Source: UBA1672 sp023140905 (GTDB taxonomy: Bacteria; Pseudomonadota; Alphaproteobacteria; Micavibrionales; Micavibrionaceae). Taken from it: a DNA stretch of 27,413 nucleotides. Shown here in pieces: positions 8,347-16,507 of this stretch (its first letter is position 1; every line of letters begins with the position of its first letter). The stretch lies in contig DAOVWH010000005.1 of assembly GCA_030636745.1 (NCBI GenBank), forward strand, positions 1-27,413. The letters run 5' to 3'. The notes under the pieces are model-generated. The model did not search any database, was not told where the DNA came from, and saw nothing but the letters and a program-made list of their open reading frames with translations. The translations under genes were made by a program, and so were the position numbers.

Positions 8347-10812
8347 CTACGTGTCCACAGCGGCTTTCAGCGCATTATCCTGAATAAACTCGCGGCGTGG
8401 TTCAACCACATCGCCCATCAGAGTAGAGAAAAGCTCATCAGCCTTAACAGCGTCCGATACATGCACCTGCAAAAGCGTACGAACATTCGGATCGAGTGTT
8501 GTTTCCCAAAGTTGTTCTGGATTCATTTCCCCAAGACCTTTATAGCGGGAAATCTGAAGACCTTTACGCCCGATTTTTAAAATTCGGTCATAAAAGGCTG
8601 CCGGGCCATAGACTTTCACAAGTGCTTTACCATCAATATCAATCTGCACAGGACCTACAAACAGGGCTTGAAGCCATTCTACAGCCTTATGAAGGCGTAC
8701 ACCATCTGGAGAGCGAACCCGGTCAATGGGAATATTCACACGCTGAGTAACGCCCCTGACTGTTTTCCAGAACGTATAACCTCGATCAACGGTAAACGTA
8801 GAGTTCCATCCTTCGCCATTTGCTATTCCTTCAATTGCATCGAGACGGTCTGCTGTTTTCTGAGCGTACGTATTTCCAAGCTCTTCATCTCGCACAACCT
8901 CCTCATCAAAAGCACCGGCAATCGTCGCTTGTTCAACGATAAGCAAATTTCCGGTACGCTGAGACAATGCATTAATAGAGTTGCGCAAATTCCGGCATTT
9001 TAGCACAAGGTCATGCAAATCATTGCCACTGCGGGCTTCACCATTATAATCGGTAATAACGGCTTCATTAATCGCCAAATCGATCAAATGGTCGTCCAAA
9101 GAACGCTCATCTTTCAAATAAATCTCGCTCGCTTTCCCCTTTTTCACCTTAAACAAGGGCGGCTGGGCAATATAGAGATATCCGCGCGCAATAATCTCAG
9201 GCATATAACGGAAAAAGAACGTCAGTAAAAGCGTACGAATATGCGCACCATCCACATCAGCATCTGTCATGATAATGATTTTATGATAACGCGCTTTTTC
9301 AATATTAAATTCATCAGATCCAATTGATGTACCCAGCGCAGTAATCAACGTTCCCACTTGCTCAGAGGACAACATTTTATCAAATCGGGCACGTTCCACA
9401 TTCAAGATTTTACCACGTAATGGGAGAATTGCCTGATTATGGCGATCACGTGCTTGTTTTGCCGAACCACCCGCTGAGTCTCCCTCAACGATAAATATTT
9501 CAGAAATACTTGGATCTTTAGACTGACAATCTGCCAGTTTCCCAGGTAAACTAGCTACATCCATCACGCCTTTACGGCGGGTCAGATCTCGTGCTTTGCG
9601 CGCAGCGTCACGGGCACTCGCCGCTTCAACTATCTTACCGACAATAATCTTGGCCTCGGCTGGATTTTCCTCAAGCCATGCCCCCAAACGCTCGGCTACT
9701 GCGCCTTCCACAATCGGACGTACTTCCGAAGAAACTAACTTATCTTTGGTTTGAGAAGAAAATTTTGGATCAGGGGCTTTCACTGAAAGCACGCAAGTCA
9801 GGCCCTCGCGCATATCTTCTCCGGTCAGCTTAATTTTTTCTTTCTTAATAATGCCTTTCTCATCAGCATAACGGCTCAAAACACGGGTCAGTGAGCCACG
9901 AAAACCGGCCAAGTGTGTTCCGCCATCCCGTTGGGGAATATTATTGGTAAAACACAGCATAGTTTCATGATAAGCATCCGTCCATTCCAATGCTACTTCG
10001 ACTGTTACGCCGCTTGCATCATGATATGTAGAAAAATTAACCGGTTTTTCAATTAGCGGCTTTTTGGTGCGATCGAGATAATTCACAAAACTTTCAATTC
10101 CACCTTCAAAATGCAGCGTTGAAACTTTCCATTCTCCTTCATCATCTGCACGTTTATCACTAAGAACAATATTTACACCGGAATTCAAGAAAGCCAGCTC
10201 ACGCAAGCGATTCTCAAGTATTTTGAAGTCATATTCGGTTATAGCAAACGTTTCAGGAGACGGTAAGAAAGTAACATCCGTACCATTGCGCTCGCCAGAT
10301 TCAAGATCGCGCACCGGTTTTAGATCTTCAACAGCATCCCCGTTTTTAAAACGCATATACCATTCTTTGCCTTCCCGGCGAATAGTCAGCTCCAAATACT
10401 CAGACAGAGCATTTACAACCGACACACCGACCCCGTGCAAACCACCGGAGACTTTATAGGAATTAGCATCAAATTTACCTCCGGCATGGAGCTGTGTCAT
10501 AATCACTTGCGCTGCAGAGACTTTTTCTTCCGAGTGTTCTCCCACAGGAATACCGCGCCCGTTATCTTTAACGGTTACAGATCCGTCAGAATTCAAGATC
10601 ACATCAATTTGGTCACAATGACCGGCCAACGTTTCGTCTATTGCGTTATCGACCACCTCATAAACTAGATGATGCAAGCCTGTTCCATCATCTGTATCGC
10701 CAATATACATACCGGGACGTTTTCTAACCGCATCAAGACCACGCAGAACCTTAATCGAATCTGCGCCATATTCAGCTGCTTCGCTTTCGGGAGTTACACC
10801 GTTATCACTCAT
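8347..10812 (-). CDS. gyrB: DNA gyrase subunit B
   Basis: The ATPase subunit of DNA gyrase introduces negative supercoils with GyrA. The GHKL ATP-binding domain is at the N-terminus: VVDNAIDE (53-60), DNGRGIPV (83-90) and the glycine loop GGLHGVGVSVVNALS (about 123-137). The TOPRIM domain is marked by EGDSAGGSAKQ and later DADVDGAHIRTLL. The C-terminal GyrA-binding tail contains QISRYKGLGEMNPEQLWETT. At 821 residues it is the long form with the extra TOPRIM insert, typical of proteobacteria. The start codon touches a sequence (TATAGTATTCTCGCTT read on the + strand) similar to the ends of the dispersed repeat. It is separated from recF by a + strand methyltransferase/hisC pair, so the classical recF-gyrB adjacency is broken. 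Confidence 0.98.
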   Translation of the reverse strand: MSDNGVTPESEAAEYGADSIKVLRGLDAVRKRPGMYIGDTDDGTGLHHLVYEVVDNAIDETLAGHCDQIDVILNSDGSVTVKDNGRGIPVGEHSEEKVSAAQVIMTQLHAGGKFDANSYKVSGGLHGVGVSVVNALSEYLELTIRREGKEWYMRFKNGDAVEDLKPVRDLESGERNGTDVTFLPSPETFAITEYDFKILENRLRELAFLNSGVNIVLSDKRADDEGEWKVSTLHFEGGIESFVNYLDRTKKPLIEKPVNFSTYHDASGVTVEVALEWTDAYHETMLCFTNNIPQRDGGTHLAGFRGSLTRVLSRYADEKGIIKKEKIKLTGEDMREGLTCVLSVKAPDPKFSSQTKDKLVSSEVRPIVEGAVAERLGAWLEENPAEAKIIVGKIVEAASARDAARKARDLTRRKGVMDVASLPGKLADCQSKDPSISEIFIVEGDSAGGSAKQARDRHNQAILPLRGKILNVERARFDKMLSSEQVGTLITALGTSIGSDEFNIEKARYHKIIIMTDADVDGAHIRTLLLTFFFRYMPEIIARGYLYIAQPPLFKVKKGKASEIYLKDERSLDDHLIDLAINEAVITDYNGEARSGNDLHDLVLKCRNLRNSINALSQRTGNLLIVEQATIAGAFDEEVVRDEELGNTYAQKTADRLDAIEGIANGEGWNSTFTVDRGYTFWKTVRGVTQRVNIPIDRVRSPDGVRLHKAVEWLQALFVGPVQIDIDGKALVKVYGPAAFYDRILKIGRKGLQISRYKGLGEMNPEQLWETTLDPNVRTLLQVHVSDAVKADELFSTLMGDVVEPRREFIQDNALKAAVDT

Positions 10813-11008
10813 TATAGTATTCTCGCTTTATTTTGCTGTAAAATCTTACTTAGGAACCCGTCCTAAAAATAAATTGAAAAGCCTTGGGTTTTCTTGAGCT
10901 TTTCTTGTTTTTCAATAGATTTTCTCTGACATTTTTATAGCACAGTGCTTGTCAGAAAAACAGGAGAAAGCACCTATTTGAAGTGTATTTTTCAATATAT
11001 GTAACCAT

Positions 11009-11036
11009 TTGAAATAAATGTAATTTTCGTTATACT
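11009..11036 (+). promoter_or_regulatory. Candidate sigma-70 promoter for the methyltransferase gene
   Basis: TTGAAA (11009-11014), a 16-base spacer and TATACT (11031-11036) lie 48 bases before the ATG of the ICMT-like gene. The 271-base intergenic region with divergent gyrB also has a partial inverted repeat CTGACA/TGTCAG near 10927-10960, of unknown meaning. Confidence 0.5.
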
Positions 11037-11083
11037 AATGAAGCTTAACGCATCACCCTTATCATTTACCGAGAAATACACCC

Positions 11084-11857
11084 ATGAATCTGCCAGAAGA
11101 CCCGCTCCAAAAGACTGATTCTCTTGTTGATTCTGCTGAATTGACAGATCTTGATTCGCCAAAATCTATTGAATCTGATTTGATCGAAGAAAGCGTCCAA
11201 GAGAAAAAACCGGCTTCTAAAAAACGTGCTTTTTCTGAAATAGAGCGTCTTGTTACAAAACTGACTGATAGCCATTATTTTATAAATTTGATTCTTGCCT
11301 GTTTATTCGCCAATTCCATATATTTGTTTTACGTGGATTTTGACGAACATCACCGCTTCAGCAGTCTTTTAATGATGATACAAATGTGCTGTGTGACGCT
11401 ATTTTTCCTGATCCGCGTTGCACCGTCTAAAGTTTCCATGGCGCCTTTAGACTGGGCTGCGGCTATTATTGGCACGTTATTGCCAATGCTCATTTCACCG
11501 GTAGGCGCAGCTGATGAAATTGTTCCGCTCATGCTGACGCAATTTTTTGGCATTTTTATTTCGATTGTCGCCATTATCAGCCTGAACACCAGCTTTGCAG
11601 TAATTCCGGCTTTACGCAATATCAAGACAGGTGGCTTATACAGTCTTATCCGCCATCCGATTTACTTCAGTTATTTTCTAACTTTCACTTGCGTTGTCTT
11701 GCAGAATTTTTCCCTGCGTAATGTTGTTGTCCTGCTAGCTCTTTACTGCGTTGATATTTACCGCATTATTGCTGAAGAACGCGTATTATCCGAAGATCAG
11801 GATTACATATATTATAAATCGCGTGTACGCTACCGTATTATTCCCTTTTTGTGGTAA
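11084..11857 (+). CDS. Isoprenylcysteine carboxyl methyltransferase (ICMT/PEMT)-like membrane protein
   Basis: The 257-residue protein has an acidic cytoplasmic lead (residues 1-60) followed by about five hydrophobic segments. Its C-terminus carries the ICMT/phospholipid methyltransferase core signature: GGLYSLIRHPIYFSYF (about 183-198) and, after a further helix, AEERVLSEDQDY with the paired glutamates that help bind S-adenosylmethionine. Bacterial members methylate small or lipid substrates that are mostly unknown; a true prenyl-cysteine substrate should not be assumed. The acidic N-terminal extension is longer than in typical bacterial members. It is followed immediately by hisC on the same strand, possibly co-transcribed. 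Confidence 0.8.
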   Translation: MNLPEDPLQKTDSLVDSAELTDLDSPKSIESDLIEESVQEKKPASKKRAFSEIERLVTKLTDSHYFINLILACLFANSIYLFYVDFDEHHRFSSLLMMIQMCCVTLFFLIRVAPSKVSMAPLDWAAAIIGTLLPMLISPVGAADEIVPLMLTQFFGIFISIVAIISLNTSFAVIPALRNIKTGGLYSLIRHPIYFSYFLTFTCVVLQNFSLRNVVVLLALYCVDIYRIIAEERVLSEDQDYIYYKSRVRYRIIPFLW

Positions 11858-11901
11858 AGAATTATTGCATTGCCTACATATTTCTGTCTTTAATCGCCTT
11901 T

Positions 11902-12993
11902 ATGAACGGAGCGCTATTAAAACATGTCCGACCACATTTCCTGTCCATGCAGGGTTATAGCTCTGCCGGTATGGAAGCTGGCAAAAATGAGGGCACAATT
12001 TACCTCAACGCAAATGAGAACCCTTATGCTTTGCCGGGGTTGGAAGGATTAAACCGTTATCCAGAGCCTCAGCTTTTAGCTTTACGTGAGGCGTTTGCCT
12101 GCAATTACGGAATTGAGAATGACCAGCTTGTTATAACACGCGGTGCAGATGAAGCAATTTCCCTTCTGGTGCGAACATTTTGCGAACCGCATCAAGACCA
12201 GATTTTAATTAATCCGCCGACTTTTGGAATTTACAGCGTTTATACAGGGACTTTGCCTTGTAAAACACTGAGCGTGCCTCTTATCCGAAAAGGCGATGAA
12301 TTTATACTCGATCATGAAACGATTATTGCCAAAGCTCGTAATCCTGAAAATAATGTGAAGCTTGTCTTTTTGTGCTCACCAAATAACCCGACGGGAAACA
12401 GCTTTTCACATGATATCATTGCCGAAATTTGCGATGAGCTTGAAGGCCACGCTGTTGTTGTTTTGGACGAAGCTTATGCCGAGTTCTCTAAAAACGGCAA
12501 TATGGTCGAAGATCTGGAAAGCACACCCAATCTGATTATTCTGCGCACATTGTCCAAAGCTTATTCTTTTGCCGGAATGCGCATGGGATGTCTACTTTGC
12601 GCGGATACAGATTTTATTGAGCTTGTAAAAACCAAAGTCATGGAGACCTATCCTTTGCCGCGTTTGAGCATTGAAGCGGCCTTCCATGTGCTCTCCCCTG
12701 AAATAAGTGCCCTTGCTAAAGAAAACATTGCTAAAATTCTGGAAGAACGCACGCGTATGGAAGATGCGTTAGGCAAGGCTGAACAAGTGACCCGTGTCTA
12801 TCCCAGCGATGCGAATTTCTTGCTGGTTGAGATGAAAGATGCGAATGGTTTTTGTGATTTTGCTGAACATAATAATGTAATTATCCGTAATTTTTCCTCC
12901 AAAGAAGGAACGGAAAACTGCCTGCGCTTGTCTATCGGCACGTCCGAAGAAAACAATTTGGTTTTGGAATTACTGGAAAAATTTGAAAGCTAA
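11902..12993 (+). CDS. hisC: Histidinol-phosphate aminotransferase
   Basis: This PLP-dependent class I/II aminotransferase converts imidazole-acetol phosphate plus glutamate to histidinol phosphate in histidine synthesis. Seen are YLNANENPYALPG (about 34-46), the PLP-contacting SPNNPTGN (159-166), LDEAYAEF (188-195) and the Schiff-base lysine K219 in TLSKAYSFAGMRMG. The ATG at 11902 gives 363 residues, normal for the family, with the HVRPHFLSMQGYSSA lead characteristic of HisC. The longer GTG start (11851) would add a hydrophobic 17-residue extension overlapping the upstream gene and is less likely. Neither start has a good ribosome binding site. No other his genes are present here. Homologues sometimes also act on phenylalanine or tyrosine pathway intermediates. 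Confidence 0.92.
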   Translation: MNGALLKHVRPHFLSMQGYSSAGMEAGKNEGTIYLNANENPYALPGLEGLNRYPEPQLLALREAFACNYGIENDQLVITRGADEAISLLVRTFCEPHQDQILINPPTFGIYSVYTGTLPCKTLSVPLIRKGDEFILDHETIIAKARNPENNVKLVFLCSPNNPTGNSFSHDIIAEICDELEGHAVVVLDEAYAEFSKNGNMVEDLESTPNLIILRTLSKAYSFAGMRMGCLLCADTDFIELVKTKVMETYPLPRLSIEAAFHVLSPEISALAKENIAKILEERTRMEDALGKAEQVTRVYPSDANFLLVEMKDANGFCDFAEHNNVIIRNFSSKEGTENCLRLSIGTSEENNLVLELLEKFES

Positions 12994-13018
12994 AGTAGTT
13001 TTATTTAACTGAAATACT
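12991..13018. repeat. Degenerate dispersed repeat copy C
   Basis: AAAGTAGTTTTATTTAA begins at the hisC stop codon and is followed by CTGAAATACTATAG, which reads as a second, inverted repeat end. The result is a short, imperfectly palindromic relic of the TATAGTAGTTTCACTTAAG family wedged between hisC and the promoter of the small basic protein. Confidence 0.4.
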
Positions 13019-13027
13019 ATAGAACAT

Positions 13028-13056
13028 TTGACAATGTAGGAATCGTGTCCTATAGT
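13028..13056 (+). promoter_or_regulatory. Near-consensus sigma-70 promoter
   Basis: A perfect TTGACA (13028-13033), a 17-base spacer and TATAGT (13051-13056) form the best promoter seen in the window. The -10 ends seven bases before the ATG at 13064, so transcription should begin at or within two bases of the start codon. That leaves no room for a ribosome binding site. Confidence 0.75.
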
Positions 13057-13063
13057 CAACCTT

Positions 13064-13276
13064 ATGACTGATTATAACGACACAGAAAACAACAATAACA
13101 AGAAAGGAAAACACCCCCAATTGGCCAAAAAGTTAGCCGAAACACTAAAAATTCTCCGTATCTCTACAAACAAACTATACAAAACACTCAGAATCTCCCG
13201 GAGTAAACTATACAAACTTGCCGATGCAGGAGGATTAATCATGCCAAGACGGACACCGGAAACACGCGCAAAATAG
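13064..13276 (+). CDS. Small basic protein with internal repeat, probably leaderless
   Basis: The 70-residue product is rich in Lys, Asn and Arg and has no membrane segment. Its core has two near-identical units, LRISTNKLYK and LRISRSKLYK (about residues 31-50), followed by LADAGGLIMPRR. Each unit would form an amphipathic, basic helix or a helix-turn-helix-like pair, suggesting nucleic-acid binding; this is inference only and I do not recognise the family. Support for a real gene is the near-consensus promoter immediately before the ATG. The opposite strand has an ORF of 81 codons in the same stretch but no promoter or ribosome binding site. It sits between hisC (+) and the 3' end of recF (-). 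Confidence 0.55.
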   Translation: MTDYNDTENNNNKKGKHPQLAKKLAETLKILRISTNKLYKTLRISRSKLYKLADAGGLIMPRRTPETRAK

Positions 13277-13332
13277 TGGAAAAACCACAATGAAATCAAA
13301 GCCTTATGAGAAAACAATGTAAAGATTCTCAG

Positions 13333-14463
13333 CTAGTATTTTTTAAGCGCGGCCACATCAAAGAACTGCGCTTGTGTCTGAATATCAGAAAACAGCTCCT
13401 TTTCTGTTCCTGTCAGCCAGCATTGCGCGCCTAATTCTTGCAAGATGTCATAAAAAGCAGAGCGGCGATTTTCATCCAGATGCGCGGCCACTTCATCCAA
13501 AAGCAATATTGGCGGCTTACCGCGCTCTGCTTTGATAAGGCGTGAATGTGCCAGAATTAAACCAATCAGCAACGCTTTTTGCTCTCCTGTAGAGCACTGA
13601 TCTGCGGGCATATTTTTAGCATCATACATAACAGCCAGATCAGATTTATGTGGGCCATGCTGTGCCCCTCCTGTAATCATATCGCGCGCTCTGCTTTGTT
13701 TGAGAGCGTCTTTAAAACGATCCTCAATACTCAGAGCCGGAGCATCACCCTTACACAACCATTCCTCTACACTGCCTTTCACAGAAAAACGCGCTCGCGG
13801 GAAAATACTATCATCCGCTGCCTTGCAAGCTGTTTGTAAACGCTGAGCATATTCAAGGCGTGCAGCAGCTATCGCCACACCGGTTTCAGACATTTGCTGT
13901 TCAAGCGCAGCCAGCCAGACATCTTCATCTTTGCCCTCGCGCAAAAGTTTAGAACGCTGCGATAGCGCATTTTCATAGCGGATCACGCGGCCTGAATGTC
14001 CGGGATCAAATGTGAAAACCAGTCTATCAAGGAATTTACGACGCTCACGCCCGGAATCAATAAATAAGCGGTCCATTTGCGGAGTCAGCCATACACACGC
14101 TAAATGATGACTCAAGATAGCTTGCGAGCGCATAGTTTTACCGTTAATCCGCACTATGCGTCTTTCATGTCCCTTTTTGCTGTTTGAATCAAGTCCGGTA
14201 CCAATGCGTACTTCTCCGCCATATTCACTGCGCAATAATGCAGACACAGCCCAAGGGTCTGAAACTTCATTATTCTGAATATCGCCCATTCGAGCACCTC
14301 GCAATCCCCTCCCCGGAGTAAACAGGGACACCGCTTCCAGAATATTAGTCTTGCCCACACCATTTGCGCCCCACAGTACAATCAACCCACTTTGCAAATC
14401 CTGCAAACTAGTTTGCTCGTAACAACGGAAGTTATGGAGTTTTAATGTCTCAACAGCGCCCAT
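13333..14463 (-). CDS. recF: DNA replication and repair protein RecF
   Basis: RecF is an SMC-like ABC ATPase that loads RecA at single-strand gaps with RecO and RecR. The start LKLHNFRCYEQ and the Walker A motif GANGVGKTN (32-40) are typical. The signature region near CSTGEQKALLIGLILAH and the Walker B ILLLDEVAAHLDENRR are near the C-terminus, as expected. At 376 residues the length is normal. It follows dnaN and an unknown membrane-protein gene on the same strand. A dispersed-repeat end lies about 40 bases upstream of its ATG and creates a TATAAT hexamer pointing at recF, although no convincing -35 is paired with it. Confidence 0.96.
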   Translation of the reverse strand: MGAVETLKLHNFRCYEQTSLQDLQSGLIVLWGANGVGKTNILEAVSLFTPGRGLRGARMGDIQNNEVSDPWAVSALLRSEYGGEVRIGTGLDSNSKKGHERRIVRINGKTMRSQAILSHHLACVWLTPQMDRLFIDSGRERRKFLDRLVFTFDPGHSGRVIRYENALSQRSKLLREGKDEDVWLAALEQQMSETGVAIAAARLEYAQRLQTACKAADDSIFPRARFSVKGSVEEWLCKGDAPALSIEDRFKDALKQSRARDMITGGAQHGPHKSDLAVMYDAKNMPADQCSTGEQKALLIGLILAHSRLIKAERGKPPILLLDEVAAHLDENRRSAFYDILQELGAQCWLTGTEKELFSDIQTQAQFFDVAALKKY

Positions 14464-14501
14464 GCCTTCTTTTAGCGCAAATTGAAGCAGTATTCACGTA
14501 T

Positions 14502-14540
14502 TATAGTAGTTTCACTTAAGAATAGTACATTTTGCTTGAG
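14502..14540. repeat. Dispersed repeat copy D, overlapping a gene end
   Basis: The copy begins TATAGTAGTTTCACTTAAGA and runs through ATAGTACATTTTGCTTGAG, matching the left end of the complete element at 27249 over about 39 bases with few differences. Read on the minus strand it contributes the last nine codons and the TGA stop (CTT AAG TGA) of the upstream membrane-protein gene. Confidence 0.65.
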
Positions 14541-15207
14541 ACGTCCCAGTAACATAATCCAACGCAACCTGCTCCGAACCAAAAACAACAAGCAAGGATC
14601 CATTAATTTGTGACTGAATGGAATCAACATATTTTTTCACATTATCCGGCGAATACATATCAGGACTAATGCGAATCCCCCCCTTTTTTCGCATATCCTT
14701 TCTACCTTGAAACACTTTCACTTGAGCGGAAAATGATTTGCTCTTCTTAAAATCTTCTGGAAAAACGCTTCCATCTTTTATTTCAGTATCAAGAATATTC
14801 TTAGGAATTAACCAAATACAATACGCGTAATTTTTACCGCTATATAAATACCCTCTTTTTGCTTTATTGACCGATACGAAATAGTCTTGCAGCACGACAG
14901 TTTCTTGTTTTCTTTTTCTTATTCCATATTTGATTATCGCATAATCCGGCGTTAATTGGGTTTCACATGATTTATAATATATTTGAAAAAAACCGAGCAT
15001 GAAAAGGATGACGATAACAACAGCCATATCTGGATCTGTCGCCACCAACTCAACAAACCCGATAACACCAAGAACACAAAGAAAAATAATCATACGACGA
15101 TCAAGATTGCAATGAGGGGGAAAGGAGGGGAAACGATATACCACCCCCGGTAATTGCGGCGGTGGTATGTAATAATTATCTGCATTAGACTCTTTTGGCA
15201 AAACCAT
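14512..15207 (-). CDS. Two-helix membrane protein of unknown function
   Basis: The 231-residue protein has a Pro/Tyr-rich cytoplasmic start (YYIPPPQLPGVVYRFPSFPP), two adjacent membrane helices (about 39-56 and 61-78) and a soluble C-terminal domain of about 150 residues rich in beta-prone and Lys residues. That layout is reminiscent of small bacterial membrane proteins with a PH-like domain, but no motif proves it. It sits between dnaN (17-base gap) and recF on the same strand, where most relatives have recF directly after dnaN. The final residues SQAKCTILK and the stop come from dispersed repeat copy D, so the original C-terminus was probably replaced. No start ambiguity was resolved; ATG 15207 is used. 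Confidence 0.7.
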   Translation of the reverse strand: MVLPKESNADNYYIPPPQLPGVVYRFPSFPPHCNLDRRMIIFLCVLGVIGFVELVATDPDMAVVIVILFMLGFFQIYYKSCETQLTPDYAIIKYGIRKRKQETVVLQDYFVSVNKAKRGYLYSGKNYAYCIWLIPKNILDTEIKDGSVFPEDFKKSKSFSAQVKVFQGRKDMRKKGGIRISPDMYSPDNVKKYVDSIQSQINGSLLVVFGSEQVALDYVTGTSQAKCTILK

Positions 15208-15224
15208 CCGTCCTCATATCTGCC

Positions 15225-16340
15225 CTATACTCGCAAAGGCATAAGAACATACAAAGAACTAGGGTCGCTACTATCTTGAATGATTGTCGGACCGGCTGAA
15301 TCCGCCAAGATCAAGCGGCATCCTTCGCCTTCAATTTGCGAAGTAATATCCAGAAGATACTTGGCATTAAAGCCGATTTCCATGTTCGTATCGCCGTTAA
15401 CTTCCAGTTCTTCTGTCGCGCTACCCGCTTCGGGAGAGCTTGCAGACAAGATCATTTGCTTCCCTTGCAATGTAACTTTCAAAGCCCGTGACTTACCATC
15501 AGAAATAGTAGAAACACGATCAATCGCACGAGTAAAGACTTTCGGATCAAGCTCAACGATTTTGTCATTACCTTGTGGAATCACGCGCTGATAATCCGGG
15601 AAAGTTCCATCGATTAACTTAGATGTAAGCACGACATGATCAAATGAGAAACGAATTTTATTTTCCGATAAGCTGATTTGAATAACGTCGGCTGCATCTT
15701 CGATCAATTTACGCAGCTCTCCCACCGCTTTGCGCGGAATGATTACACCGGGCATACCGGACGCACCTTCCGGCAGCGGCATTTCAAAGCGTGCCAAACG
15801 GTGACCGTCTGTAGATACGGAACGCAAAACCTTAACGCCTTCATTTTCCGCCTCGTGTACGTAGATACCATTGAGGTAATAGCGCGTTTCTTCTGTACTC
15901 ATCGCAAATTTAGTACGGTCAATCAAAGCGCGCAAATCTCCGGCAGGAATAGAAAATTCAGTTGGCAGTTCTCCTGCAGATATTTCTGGGAAATCCGTAG
16001 CAAGCAAACAACTCAATTTAAATTTCGAACGCCCGGAACGTACAGTCATTTGCGTGTTTTCGCTATTAAGCTCTATTTCAATATTCGATCCCTCTGGAAG
16101 TTTACGAACAATTTCGTGAAATGTATGTGCCGGCGCTGTCGTTGTGCCCGGCTCTGATACATCCGCGGCCACAGATTCGTTAATCTCCAGATCCATATCA
16201 GTTGAAGATAAAGACAGAACGCCCTCTTCTGCTTTCATCAACACATTTGACAAAATAGGTATAGTATTGCGACGCTCAACAACGCTTTGAACGTGGTTTA
16301 GAGATCTTAATAGAGCGGCGCGTTCAATACTCAGCTTCAT
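15225..16340 (-). CDS. dnaN: DNA polymerase III sliding clamp (beta subunit)
   Basis: The beta clamp is a ring-shaped homodimer that tethers DNA polymerase III to DNA. The start MKLSIERAALLRSLNHVQSV followed by VERRNTIPILSNVL is the standard alphaproteobacterial beginning, so I prefer the ATG at 16340 (371 residues) over the ATG five codons upstream at 16355. The three clamp domains follow, with FKLSCLLATDFP and RYYLNGIYVH in the middle and the C-terminal LYVLMPLRV, close to the usual MPMRL ending that forms part of the protein-binding pocket. No dnaA lies upstream; the preceding gene is bioA, reading the same way. Confidence 0.97.
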   Translation of the reverse strand: MKLSIERAALLRSLNHVQSVVERRNTIPILSNVLMKAEEGVLSLSSTDMDLEINESVAADVSEPGTTTAPAHTFHEIVRKLPEGSNIEIELNSENTQMTVRSGRSKFKLSCLLATDFPEISAGELPTEFSIPAGDLRALIDRTKFAMSTEETRYYLNGIYVHEAENEGVKVLRSVSTDGHRLARFEMPLPEGASGMPGVIIPRKAVGELRKLIEDAADVIQISLSENKIRFSFDHVVLTSKLIDGTFPDYQRVIPQGNDKIVELDPKVFTRAIDRVSTISDGKSRALKVTLQGKQMILSASSPEAGSATEELEVNGDTNMEIGFNAKYLLDITSQIEGEGCRLILADSAGPTIIQDSSDPSSLYVLMPLRV

Positions 16341-16507
16341 AGTCGAATCATCCATTTTTAAATTAATTATGTCACATTTGAGGTGCTCACTCTAGCACAG
16401 CAAAGCTGGAGGAAAAAGCCTAAAAGTTACATGGTTTTATAGATGATTCGAGAAATATTATTTTTTTTCGTAAAAAAGGCAGAAACAGGCCAGAAAATAA
16501 AACTAAT

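Noticed and set aside
13072..13317. 81-codon minus-strand ORF opposite the small basic protein
   Set aside because: No promoter or ribosome binding site, whereas the + strand ORF has a near-consensus promoter at its start codon.
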